DNA of 64,000 nucleotides, from NCBI GenBank assembly GCA_902542975.1, contig CACBWM010000001.1, positions 163,296 to 227,295 of the forward strand. The letters are read 5' to 3'. Position 1 is the stretch's first letter. Each line of letters starts with the position of its first letter. Source of the stretch: an uncultured Pelagibacteraceae bacterium (GTDB lineage Bacteria; Pseudomonadota; Alphaproteobacteria; Pelagibacterales; Pelagibacteraceae). Made by a program: the position numbers and the translations under genes. Below the pieces are notes generated by a model that made no database searches, had not been told where the DNA came from, and worked only from the letters and a program-made list of their open reading frames with translations. Shown piece after piece: positions 47,599 to 56,917 of the stretch.

Positions 47599-48570
47599 AT
47601 GAAAAAAACGTTAAATTTGTTACTTAGCGCTATTTTAGTAGTTACATCATTCATTGGTTTGGGAAATGTTGCCGTTGCTGACGGTCATGGTTTTCCATCT
47701 AAACCAATTGAAGTTGTTACTCACGCCGGTCTAGGTGGAGGAACAGATACAACAGCTAGAATGTTGTTAATAAGAACAAGAAAAAATCTAAAAAATAATG
47801 CATACATAACACCAAAAAAAGGTGATAGTGGAAACAAAGCTATGGCTTATGTAAAATCTAAGCCAAGAGATGGTCATACAGTTTTAGCAATTACTCCAAC
47901 ACATTTATTTAGAATGGCTAGGGGAGAAGCTGCATTAACAATCGATGATTTTGTTGGTGTTGCAAGAACTACAGTTGATCCAATTGTAATATTTGTAAAT
48001 GCAAAAAGTCCTTACAAAACAATTGAGGATTTAATTAAAGCTGGTCAAAAAAGTCCAATTAAATATGGAGGAACCAACGTAGGAAGTGTTGACCATATTT
48101 CAGGATTAATATTCGCAAGAGAAGCAAAAACAAAAATTGCTTTTGTACCATTCGAAGGTGGTGGAGCGATAATGACTAGTTTAGTAGGAAATCAAATCGA
48201 AGCTGCTGGATTAAACCTAGATGAAGGTAAAGATCAATTAGATGCAGGAGAATTGAGAGTACTAGCAGTAATGTCAGATGAAAGAATGTCTGCATTACCA
48301 GATACACCAACTTTAAAAGAAAAAGGTATTAATGCATCTTTTGCTACGGTTAGAGGTGTTGTTGTGCTTAAAGGTACACCACAAAAAACTATTGATACCC
48401 TTGAAAAAGGATTCCTTAAAGCAATGAAACATCCAGTTTACCAAAACTATTTACAAGGTGCTGGTTTGGATGCATCAAGTGTTGCAGGATCTAAAGCTTG
48501 GGATGCTGAAATTAAATCAATTTACAAAGAAGCAAGAGCTGCTTTAGTAAGTTTAGGTTTAGCTAAATAA
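47599..48570 (+). CDS. Tripartite tricarboxylate transporter substrate-binding protein (TctC)
   Basis: Signal peptide, RBS gagagg; VVTHAGLGGGTDTTARMLL, KYGGTNVGSVDHISGLIFAREA. Confidence 0.92.
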   Translation: MKKTLNLLLSAILVVTSFIGLGNVAVADGHGFPSKPIEVVTHAGLGGGTDTTARMLLIRTRKNLKNNAYITPKKGDSGNKAMAYVKSKPRDGHTVLAITPTHLFRMARGEAALTIDDFVGVARTTVDPIVIFVNAKSPYKTIEDLIKAGQKSPIKYGGTNVGSVDHISGLIFAREAKTKIAFVPFEGGGAIMTSLVGNQIEAAGLNLDEGKDQLDAGELRVLAVMSDERMSALPDTPTLKEKGINASFATVRGVVVLKGTPQKTIDTLEKGFLKAMKHPVYQNYLQGAGLDASSVAGSKAWDAEIKSIYKEARAALVSLGLAK

Positions 48571-48582
48571 TTTCAAATACTT

Positions 48583-48606
48583 AATGGGGGTTATATAACC
48601 CCCATT
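48583..48606. terminator. Perfect 24-bp palindrome between tctC and tctB
   Basis: AATGGGGGTTATATAACCCCCATT is its own reverse complement. Confidence 0.7.
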
Positions 48607-48615
48607 CAAATCAAA

Positions 48616-49080
48616 ATGATAAAAGATATAAAAATTCTTAGTATAATTATAATTATATCAGTCGCATTATTTGCTTACACATTCACATTTGATGAAGTTC
48701 CTGAAATTTTAGCTCAAGGAATGCAACCTACAATGATGCCAAGATTAATTTTTTCTTTAATAATTTTTTTATCTATATTTCAGTTAATTCAGAATAAAAA
48801 TTTAAAGTCTGATAAAAAAGAATTAATTCGAAGAAATGCTTTTGTAACGTTTGCTTATACATTATTTATAGTTTTAATAGCAGATAAACTTGGATTTTTA
48901 ATTTCTATATTTTTATTCACTTTAGTTACACCCATGTTATGGCAAAGGAAAGATTATATAAAAATCTTTTTTTACTCTTTAACTATATCAATATTTGTTT
49001 TTGTTTTTTTTACACTTGTACTTCAATTAAAATTTCCTCAAGGGATATTAGAAGAATTTATAATTAGGAATTTTTATTAA
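48616..49080 (+). CDS. Tripartite tricarboxylate transporter small subunit (TctB)
   Basis: 4-TM protein between tctC and tctA. Confidence 0.88.
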   Translation: MIKDIKILSIIIIISVALFAYTFTFDEVPEILAQGMQPTMMPRLIFSLIIFLSIFQLIQNKNLKSDKKELIRRNAFVTFAYTLFIVLIADKLGFLISIFLFTLVTPMLWQRKDYIKIFFYSLTISIFVFVFFTLVLQLKFPQGILEEFIIRNFY

Positions 49081-50552
49081 TGGAAATTTTATCAAATATC
49101 TCATTAATTTTAAATCCAACAACATTTGGTTTAATATTAGGATCTACAATTGTTGGAGTGTTGATAGGTGCTCTTCCTGGATTAAGCTCAGGAATGGCCA
49201 TTGCATTGTTATTACCGTTCACAATATATTTAGAACCCAGTCAAGCAATTGCAGCTATGGCAGCATTATATTGTGGTGGTACATTTGGAGGATCAATCAC
49301 GGCTATTTTAATTAATGCACCTGGTGCGCCACCTGCTGCTGCAACAGCTTTTGATGGTTTTCCAATGGCTCAGAAGGGCCAGGCAGGTAAAGCTTTAGGG
49401 ATGGCTGCAGTATCTAGTGTAGTTGGTGGAATTATTTCTTTGGCTGTCCTAATTATTTTTGCACCAACACTTGCAAGAATTGCATATAAATTTGGACCTC
49501 CTGAATATTTTGCATTGGCAATCTTTGGATTATCAATGTTAGCTTCTATAAGCTCAAAATCTCCTGTTAAAAATCTTATAGGTGGCTTGATAGGTTTATT
49601 TGTTGCAACAATTGGAGTTCATCTTACAACTGGTATTTCAAGATTTACATTTGGGGTTGCTGAACTTTTTGAAGGGATAAGCTTTGTTCCTGTATTAATT
49701 GGTTTATTTGCAATGTCAGAGATATTAGTCCAAGCATCAAAAAGTGAATTACTTTTAGAAAGAATTAAGTTTTCAGCAATAAAACTTCCTTCAATTTCAG
49801 AATTTAAGAGTTGTGTTAAAACAATTTTAAGATCATCGGGCATAGGAACTTTTATAGGCATTCTTCCAGCTGAAGGCGGAACAGTTAGCGCAATGATTGG
49901 TTATAACGAGGCAAGAAGATGGTCAAAAAATAAAGATAACTTTGGAAAAGGAGAAATAGAAGGAGTTGCGGCTCCAGAGTCAGCTAATAATGCTGCTACC
50001 GGTGGTGCAATGATACCAACTCTTGCTTTAGGTATTCCAGGTTCAGCAACTACAGCAGTAATTCTTGGAGGATTTCAAATTCATGGATTAAGAGCTGGAC
50101 CATATTTGTTTGAACAGCAACCTGACCTGCTTTACACAATTTTTTATGGCATGCTTTTAGCAAACTTTATCTTTTTAATTTTTGGTTTACTTGGAGCTAA
50201 AATATTCTCAAGAATTTCGTTAATACCAAGGGGTTATTTATGGCCATCTGTATTTGTATTTTGTCTTGTTGGATCTTATGGATTATCTCAATCTATGGTA
50301 GATGTTTACATAATGTTAATTTCAGGTGTTGTTGGATTTTTCTTAAGACGGTCAGGATTTTCTCCAGCACCAATAATTATGGGAATTGTACTAGGCGAAT
50401 TAGTGGAAAATTCATTAGCTCAATCAATCATAATATTTGACCAAAATATATTTATGTTTTTCACAAGGCCAATTGTACTTGTATTTTTTACATTAACTTT
50501 TTTAAGTTTATTTTACAGACCTATTAAAAATCTAATAATGAAAGGAAAATAA
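49080..50552 (+). CDS. Tripartite tricarboxylate transporter large subunit (TctA)
   Basis: GALPGLSSGMAIALLLPF, CGGTFGGSITAILINAPGAPPAAATAFDGFPMAQKGQAGKALG. Confidence 0.95.
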   Translation: MEILSNISLILNPTTFGLILGSTIVGVLIGALPGLSSGMAIALLLPFTIYLEPSQAIAAMAALYCGGTFGGSITAILINAPGAPPAAATAFDGFPMAQKGQAGKALGMAAVSSVVGGIISLAVLIIFAPTLARIAYKFGPPEYFALAIFGLSMLASISSKSPVKNLIGGLIGLFVATIGVHLTTGISRFTFGVAELFEGISFVPVLIGLFAMSEILVQASKSELLLERIKFSAIKLPSISEFKSCVKTILRSSGIGTFIGILPAEGGTVSAMIGYNEARRWSKNKDNFGKGEIEGVAAPESANNAATGGAMIPTLALGIPGSATTAVILGGFQIHGLRAGPYLFEQQPDLLYTIFYGMLLANFIFLIFGLLGAKIFSRISLIPRGYLWPSVFVFCLVGSYGLSQSMVDVYIMLISGVVGFFLRRSGFSPAPIIMGIVLGELVENSLAQSIIIFDQNIFMFFTRPIVLVFFTLTFLSLFYRPIKNLIMKGK

Positions 50553-51976
50553 TGACTAAAGCTTTTACACCTAATATTAAATCTAAAAGAGGAAAAGACT
50601 TAACAAAATACGTTGCTAACTTTGTTCACAAAACAAAATTTAAAAATATTCCAAAAGAAGTTGTTGAGTTAGCAAAAAAACATATTTTGGATGGTTTTGG
50701 TTTAGCATTATCAGGCTCTGTTGCAAGAACAGGTAATTACTTATTTGCACATATCAAAAAAAGTTCAGCAAAAGGGAAGGCAACAGTTATTGGTTCAAAA
50801 ATGAAGGTTCCAACGCACTTTGCAGCTTTGGCAAATGGTGTAGGAATACATTCTGACGATTACGATGATACGCAATTAGCTGTAGCAAAAGATAGGGTTT
50901 ATGGGTTATTAACACATCCTACAGCACCTTGCTTGCCAAGCGCTTTTGCTGAAGGTGAAGTAAATAAAATTAATGGAAAAGATTTTTTAAACTCATATTT
51001 AATTGGTGTAGATGTAGAATGTAAAATATCTGAAGCCATGTCTCCACGTCATTATCAACATGGTTTTCACTCAACAGCAACATGTGGAACTTTTGCTTCT
51101 GCTTCTGCTGCAGCCAAAATTAGAAAATATGATCATAACAAAATTTTAAGATCTTTAGGGATTGCGGCCTCTCTTAGCGCTGGATTAAGAGAAAATTTTG
51201 GGACAATGACAAAACCACTGCACGCAGGTAGAGCGGCAGAAAGTGGAGTGATCGCTTGTGATTTAGTAAGATATGGTTGGTCTTCAACTGATAAAATTTT
51301 AGAATCTCCAAGAGGTTTCTTTCAAGCCCATGGAGGTGGATACGATATTAACTCATTAAAAGGTAAACTTGGAAGACCATGGACATTTAAATCTCCAGGT
51401 ATTTCTATTAAACCACATCCTTGTGGTTCTTTAACCCACCCTGGGATGACAAAGATGTTAGAGTTAATTAAAAAGTATGACATTAAGCCAGAACAAGTAG
51501 TTAAAGTAGATGTTGGCACAAATCATAACATGCAAAATGCTTTGATACATCATCGACCAAAAAATGAGTTTCAAGCTAAATTTAGTATGGAGTATTCTAT
51601 GGCAATACTTTTAATTGATAGAAGAGCATACATTCCTGAATATCAAGATAAAAGAATTAATAAATCTGATGTCCAACAAATGCTTAAAAAAGTGAACTTT
51701 TATAAAAACAAAATAGCTGAGGCCGCGGGTTACGACAAAATGACAACTATAATAGATATCTATTTAAAAAATGGCAAAAAGATATCTGGGAGAGGTGATT
51801 TTGGAAAAGGTAGTCCAGCAATACCAATGACTTACGACGAAGTTGCAGATAAGTTTCTAGGTTGTACAGAATTTGCTAAATGGCCTATATCTAAATCAAG
51901 AAAAATTATTGAAACAGTAAGAAACTTAGAAAAAGTTAAGGATATTAGAATATTAGGAAAGTTATTGTCTAAATAG
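50552..51976 (+). CDS. MmgE/PrpD family protein
   Basis: HILDGFGLALSGS, ALANGVGIHSDDYDDT, KPLHAGRAAESGVIACDLVRYG, KPHPCGSLTHPGM. Confidence 0.9.
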   Translation: MTKAFTPNIKSKRGKDLTKYVANFVHKTKFKNIPKEVVELAKKHILDGFGLALSGSVARTGNYLFAHIKKSSAKGKATVIGSKMKVPTHFAALANGVGIHSDDYDDTQLAVAKDRVYGLLTHPTAPCLPSAFAEGEVNKINGKDFLNSYLIGVDVECKISEAMSPRHYQHGFHSTATCGTFASASAAAKIRKYDHNKILRSLGIAASLSAGLRENFGTMTKPLHAGRAAESGVIACDLVRYGWSSTDKILESPRGFFQAHGGGYDINSLKGKLGRPWTFKSPGISIKPHPCGSLTHPGMTKMLELIKKYDIKPEQVVKVDVGTNHNMQNALIHHRPKNEFQAKFSMEYSMAILLIDRRAYIPEYQDKRINKSDVQQMLKKVNFYKNKIAEAAGYDKMTTIIDIYLKNGKKISGRGDFGKGSPAIPMTYDEVADKFLGCTEFAKWPISKSRKIIETVRNLEKVKDIRILGKLLSK

Positions 51977-53101
51977 TTATCTTTGATTTAAAAGCATAAC
52001 TTTTCGATATTTGCTACCTTTGTATTTAGCTAATGGTCTAATTAATTTATTAGATGAATGTTGTTCCATTATATGAGCTGACCAACCAGTAATCCTTGAA
52101 ATTACAAATATAGGTGTGAAGAAATCTGTATCAAAACCCATTAAATGATAAGTCGGTCCTGTTGGGTAATCTACATTTGGATGAATATTTTTTTTACTAA
52201 TCATTACTTTTTCTACGATATCGTAAATCTTTAAAAACTTTTTATCTTTTTTAATCTTAGCAACTTTTTTGAAATACGCTTTCATGGTTGGAACTCTAGA
52301 GTCTCCACTTTTATAAACTCTATGCCCAAAACCCATCACAACCTCTTTTTTCTTTAATGCGTTATTGATCCATTTTAAAGCATTCTCAGGTTTTTTTATT
52401 TTATTCATCATATGCATGACCTCTTCATTTGCTCCACCATGTAATGGTCCTTTTAGACTAGCTATAGCACCCGTTATAGCACCATGAATGTCAGATAAAC
52501 TACTTGTTATAGTTCTAGCTGTAAAAGTTGAAACATTAAAACTGTGCTCTGCGTATAAAATTAAAGATACATCAAAAGCTTTTACAATTTCTTTTTGAGG
52601 TACTTTTCCAAAACACATGTAGAAAAAGTTTTCTGCAAAAGTTAATTCTTTTTTTGGTTTAATAATCTTTTTACCTTTTCGAATTCTATAAAACGCTGCT
52701 AAAGCAGTTGGAGTTTTAGCTAAAATTCTTAAAGCTTTTCTTGTATTTGCTTCCTGAGAATTATCTGTTGTCTCTTTATCTTCTAATCCCATTACACTAA
52801 CTGCTGTTCTAGCAACGTCCATCGGATGAGACTTTTTTGGCATGTGTTTAATTATTTCGTAAAGATTTTTTGATAAATCTCTATGTCCTCTTTCAATTTT
52901 TTCAAATTGTCTTAGTTCAATACTATTTGGTAAATCGCCTTTTAAAATAAGATATGCAGCTTCTTCAAATCTACAAAATTCACACAGATCTTGAACAGCA
53001 TACCCCCTATAAGTTAATGAGTTAATTTCAGGCATAACTTTAGAAACTTCTGTTTCATCAACAACAATTCCTAATAAACCTTTTTTTACTTCTTCACTCA
53101 T
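51977..53101 (-). CDS. prpC: Citrate/2-methylcitrate synthase
   Basis: SLTYRGYAVQDLCEFCRFEEAAYLIL, LYAEHSFNVSTFTART, GPLHGGANEEVMHMM, VMGFGHRVYKSGDSRVP. Confidence 0.9.
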   Translation of the reverse strand: MSEEVKKGLLGIVVDETEVSKVMPEINSLTYRGYAVQDLCEFCRFEEAAYLILKGDLPNSIELRQFEKIERGHRDLSKNLYEIIKHMPKKSHPMDVARTAVSVMGLEDKETTDNSQEANTRKALRILAKTPTALAAFYRIRKGKKIIKPKKELTFAENFFYMCFGKVPQKEIVKAFDVSLILYAEHSFNVSTFTARTITSSLSDIHGAITGAIASLKGPLHGGANEEVMHMMNKIKKPENALKWINNALKKKEVVMGFGHRVYKSGDSRVPTMKAYFKKVAKIKKDKKFLKIYDIVEKVMISKKNIHPNVDYPTGPTYHLMGFDTDFFTPIFVISRITGWSAHIMEQHSSNKLIRPLAKYKGSKYRKVMLLNQR

Positions 53102-53997
53102 TATTCATGTCCCTCTGTACTAAAATTATATATCTTTTCGTCTAAAGAGTTGTATTTTTCATACTCAACTAAATCATACAATCTTTTTCTAGTTTGCATC
53201 TTATCTATAATATTATTTTGATGTCCATCCGCAAAAATGGCACGTAGACCATCCTCAACATTTTTCATTGCTAATCTTTGCGTAGTAACTGGATAAATTA
53301 CAATATTGTAACCAAGCTCTTCTAATTGTTTAAAATCTAGCAACTTCGATTTTCCGAACTCAGTCATATTAGCCAAAAGATAACAATCTAGTGATTTTCT
53401 AACTTTTTCAAACTCTGTTTCATCTTTTAATGCTTCTGGAAAAATAATTTCTGCACCAGCATCAACATAAGATTTGCAACGATCAATCATTTTATCAATA
53501 CCTTCTACGCTTTTAGCGTCAGAACGTGCAATGATTTTAAATTGTTTGTCTGATCTTGCTTCTACACATTCTCTGATTTTTTTTGTCATATCCTCTTTTG
53601 ATATCAGTTCTTTATTATCTAGATGTCCACATCTTTTCTGTTCAATTTGATCTTCTAAATGAATTCCTGAAATACCAAAATTTTCAAATGTTTGAACAGT
53701 TTCTTTACAAGATTTAAAACCTGTATCGACATCAACAACTGTTGGAAGATTTGTAACACGTGCAATTTGCTTAGATCTGTTACTGACATCATTAAGAGTT
53801 GTTAATCCAATATCAGGATATCCCAAATCATTAGACATCACACCTCCTGATACATAAACCCCGTCGTATCCAATTTCTTCAATAACTTTTGCTGTTAATG
53901 GATTATATGCACCTGGTATTCTTAAAATTTTATTAGATTTAAGTTTATTATCTAAATCAATTCTTTTCTCTTCAGGTTTTTTTTCAACAAAGTGCAC
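53101..53997 (-). CDS. prpB: Methylisocitrate lyase (isocitrate lyase/PEP mutase superfamily)
   Basis: IPGAYNPLTAKVIEEIGYDGVYVSGG, LPTVVDVDTGF, HLEDQIEQKRCGHLDNKEL, IIARSDA. Confidence 0.9.
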   Translation of the reverse strand: MHFVEKKPEEKRIDLDNKLKSNKILRIPGAYNPLTAKVIEEIGYDGVYVSGGVMSNDLGYPDIGLTTLNDVSNRSKQIARVTNLPTVVDVDTGFKSCKETVQTFENFGISGIHLEDQIEQKRCGHLDNKELISKEDMTKKIRECVEARSDKQFKIIARSDAKSVEGIDKMIDRCKSYVDAGAEIIFPEALKDETEFEKVRKSLDCYLLANMTEFGKSKLLDFKQLEELGYNIVIYPVTTQRLAMKNVEDGLRAIFADGHQNNIIDKMQTRKRLYDLVEYEKYNSLDEKIYNFSTEGHE

Positions 53998-55499
53998 TAG
54001 AATATTCCTTTTTTATTGTTCGATTTTAAGTATCTTCTACTTACTTCAATATTTAGTTTTGTGAGCTGATTATTTTTTAATTTTTTCAAATTTTGAACAT
54101 CTTTTAAAAATCTATCACTTTCTTTTTTAGAAATAATATTTTCTGTTAAAATTTTAAATTTATTTATATAATCTTTCCTTTTAAAAGGTCTTTTGCCGTA
54201 AGGATGAGCATCTGCTCTTTCTAATTCCTCAATAATTTTTTTCCCATTATTTAACGTTACTATAACCTTTGCACCAAAAGATTTCTTTTTTGGATCAGGA
54301 TCATGGTATTTCTTTGTCCATTTTTTATCCTCATGTGTTTTAATTGATCTCCATATTTTAATTGTGCTTTTTTTATTAGCTCTTTTTTTAGTATAAGACT
54401 TTACATGATGCCAATCTGCATCTTCTAAAGCTACTGCAAAAATATACATTATTGAGTGATCTAAAGTTTCTCTACTAGCATTCGGATCCATTTTTTGTGG
54501 ATCATTAGCTCCAGTCCCTATTACATAATGCGTATGATGACTTGTATATATATCTATTTTTTTAATTGTATTTAAATTATCAATTTTTTTATTAAGTGCT
54601 TTTGCAATATCAATTAATGCTTGAGCTTGATATTCTGCAGAATATTCTTTTGTATATGTTTCGAGAATGGCTTTCTTTTCTTCGTTCTTTTTAGGCAAAG
54701 GAACAAAATATTTTGCATTTTTTCCATCTAATATTCTTGCAATTACACTGTCTTCACCTTCATAAATAGGACTTGGAGCTCCTTCACCTCTCATCGTTCT
54801 ATCTACAGCTTCAATTGCCAATTTTCCTGCATGAGCTGGAGCATATGCTTTCCAACTTGAAATCTCACCTTTTCTTGATTGTCTTGTTGAAACACTCACA
54901 TGTAATGCTTGTTGAACACCTTGATAAATTGTTTCTGTATTTAATTTTAACATAGATCCAATACCAGCAGCAACACTTGGGCCCAAGTGAGCGATATGAT
55001 CAACTTTGTGTTTATGAAGACAAATAGCTTTTACAAGATTAACTTGAACTTCATAAGCAGTTATAATTCCTCTTAATAAATCATTTCCATTTTTTTTTAA
55101 TTGTTGTGCCACTGCTAAAAGAGCAGGAATATTATCGCCAGGATGGCTGTAATCAGCCGCTAGAAATGTATCATGAAAATCTAATTCTCTAACAGCAGTT
55201 CCATTTGCCCACGCAGCCCATTCACAATCAAATTTAAGTTTTGAATTTATGCCAAAAAGATTAGCTCCATTTTTTCTAACATGTTTTTTTGCCATTTCCC
55301 TTGCAGATATTACAGGTCTTCTATTTAAGGAAGCTATAGCAACAGAAGCGTTATCAATAATTCTATTAATAACCATTTCTACTGAATTTTTATTTAATTT
55401 AGCATTATCGCTTGCTATCTCTGCTATTTTCCAAGCAAGCTGTTTCTTCTTTGGAAGATTTATTTTTGATGGATATACTTTAATTGTATGCGATAACAA
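53997..55499 (-). CDS. prpD: 2-methylcitrate dehydratase (MmgE/PrpD family)
   Basis: [40 protein letters not shown]; in-operon with prpB and prpC. Confidence 0.9.
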   Translation of the reverse strand: MLSHTIKVYPSKINLPKKKQLAWKIAEIASDNAKLNKNSVEMVINRIIDNASVAIASLNRRPVISAREMAKKHVRKNGANLFGINSKLKFDCEWAAWANGTAVRELDFHDTFLAADYSHPGDNIPALLAVAQQLKKNGNDLLRGIITAYEVQVNLVKAICLHKHKVDHIAHLGPSVAAGIGSMLKLNTETIYQGVQQALHVSVSTRQSRKGEISSWKAYAPAHAGKLAIEAVDRTMRGEGAPSPIYEGEDSVIARILDGKNAKYFVPLPKKNEEKKAILETYTKEYSAEYQAQALIDIAKALNKKIDNLNTIKKIDIYTSHHTHYVIGTGANDPQKMDPNASRETLDHSIMYIFAVALEDADWHHVKSYTKKRANKKSTIKIWRSIKTHEDKKWTKKYHDPDPKKKSFGAKVIVTLNNGKKIIEELERADAHPYGKRPFKRKDYINKFKILTENIISKKESDRFLKDVQNLKKLKNNQLTKLNIEVSRRYLKSNNKKGIF

Positions 55500-55552
55500 A
55501 ATAACTCCTAATTTGTGATTTTGTTTTAATAGTTAAAATAAATTAATCAATA

Positions 55553-56233
55553 TTAAAGATATTGAGATACAATTTTTTCAATACCTACAAAGTCTTTTAT
55601 TAAGTGATTATGATAAATTTCATCAATATTTTTTTCAGTATATCCATCCTCTAGTAAAATCATTGGAATATCTGCCGCTTTAGCTGCATTTGCATCCGAC
55701 TCACTATCACCGATCATAATTGATTTATTTTTACTACCATCTAAAATTTCTATGATTGTTGTTATATGTCTCGGATCAGGTTTACAATAATCAAAAGTAT
55801 TATAACCCGCAACATACTCGAAGTAATCATATATCCCAATTTTTTTTAGAAGATCTACTGCAAGATGTTCTGTTTTATTCGTACATACAGCCATTGATAT
55901 ATTTTCTTTTTTACACCAATTTAAAAAATCTTTTGTACCAGGCATCAGAGTACTTTCATTTAAAATATTTTTTCCATAATAAGAAATAAATTCATCTGTC
56001 ATTTCATTTTTAATTTTCTCATTAATCGAAGTTAATTCTTTTTTTGCCTGGCTCCATATAGATCTACCAATCATTGCCCCAGCTCCTTGACCAACAGTAT
56101 TTTTAAGTTCATCTAGAGATTTTGTGGGGTATCCAAATTTCTTCATAACATGGTTATGAGCAAGCATTAGATCAGGTGCTGTGTCTACTAACGTACCATC
56201 TAAATCAAAAAGAACTGTGAATTTTTGTGTCAT
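55553..56233 (-). CDS. HAD-family phosphatase (phosphoglycolate phosphatase-like)
   Basis: VLFDLDGTLVDTAPDL, AVCTNKTEHLAVDLL, MIGDSESDANAAKAADIPMI. Confidence 0.9.
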   Translation of the reverse strand: MTQKFTVLFDLDGTLVDTAPDLMLAHNHVMKKFGYPTKSLDELKNTVGQGAGAMIGRSIWSQAKKELTSINEKIKNEMTDEFISYYGKNILNESTLMPGTKDFLNWCKKENISMAVCTNKTEHLAVDLLKKIGIYDYFEYVAGYNTFDYCKPDPRHITTIIEILDGSKNKSIMIGDSESDANAAKAADIPMILLEDGYTEKNIDEIYHNHLIKDFVGIEKIVSQYL

Positions 56234-56302
56234 TTAAAAAGTATTAATAAGAAATAAATTGTGAATTAATTAAATCAATACCCAGTTATATACAACTATC
56301 TA

Positions 56303-56911
56303 ATGAATAGTCAAAATTTACAAAATAAACTAAGAGATAAATTTTTAAAAAAAGGTGTCAAAATGAAGGGGCCTGAGACAGTTTTTTTTTCTAAAGATAC
56401 TAAAATTGGAAAAAATGTAGAGATAGAACCTTATGTTGTGTTTGCCGATAAAGTGCAAATAGGAAACAATGTAAAAATTTTATCTTTCTCTCATCTTGAT
56501 GGTGTTAAAATAGATAATGATGTAAGTGTAGGTCCATACGCTCGTTTAAGACCTGGAACAAAAATAAAATCTGGATCAAAAATTGGAAATTTTGTTGAGG
56601 TAAAAAAATCTACAATACATAAAAATTCTAAAGTTAATCATTTATCATATATTGGAGATGCAGTAGTGGGGAAGGAAGTTAATATTGGAGCTGGAACAAT
56701 AACTTGTAATTACGATGGAAGAAAAAAAAGTATAACAAAAATAAAGGATAAAGTATTTGTTGGTTCAAATACTTCTTTGGTAGCACCAGTTACTTTAAAT
56801 GAAAAAAGTGTTATAGGTGCAGGCTCAGTAATTACAAAAAACGTAACTAAAGGGTCTCTAGCACTAACAAGAACAAAGCAACAAGAAAAAAAAAATTACA
56901 AAAGGAAATAA
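56303..56911 (+). CDS. Free-standing left-handed beta-helix acetyltransferase equivalent to the GlmU C-terminal domain
   Basis: [64 protein letters not shown] as in GlmU; no uridylyltransferase domain. Confidence 0.88.
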   Translation: MNSQNLQNKLRDKFLKKGVKMKGPETVFFSKDTKIGKNVEIEPYVVFADKVQIGNNVKILSFSHLDGVKIDNDVSVGPYARLRPGTKIKSGSKIGNFVEVKKSTIHKNSKVNHLSYIGDAVVGKEVNIGAGTITCNYDGRKKSITKIKDKVFVGSNTSLVAPVTLNEKSVIGAGSVITKNVTKGSLALTRTKQQEKKNYKRK

Positions 56912-56917
56912 TAAGTA

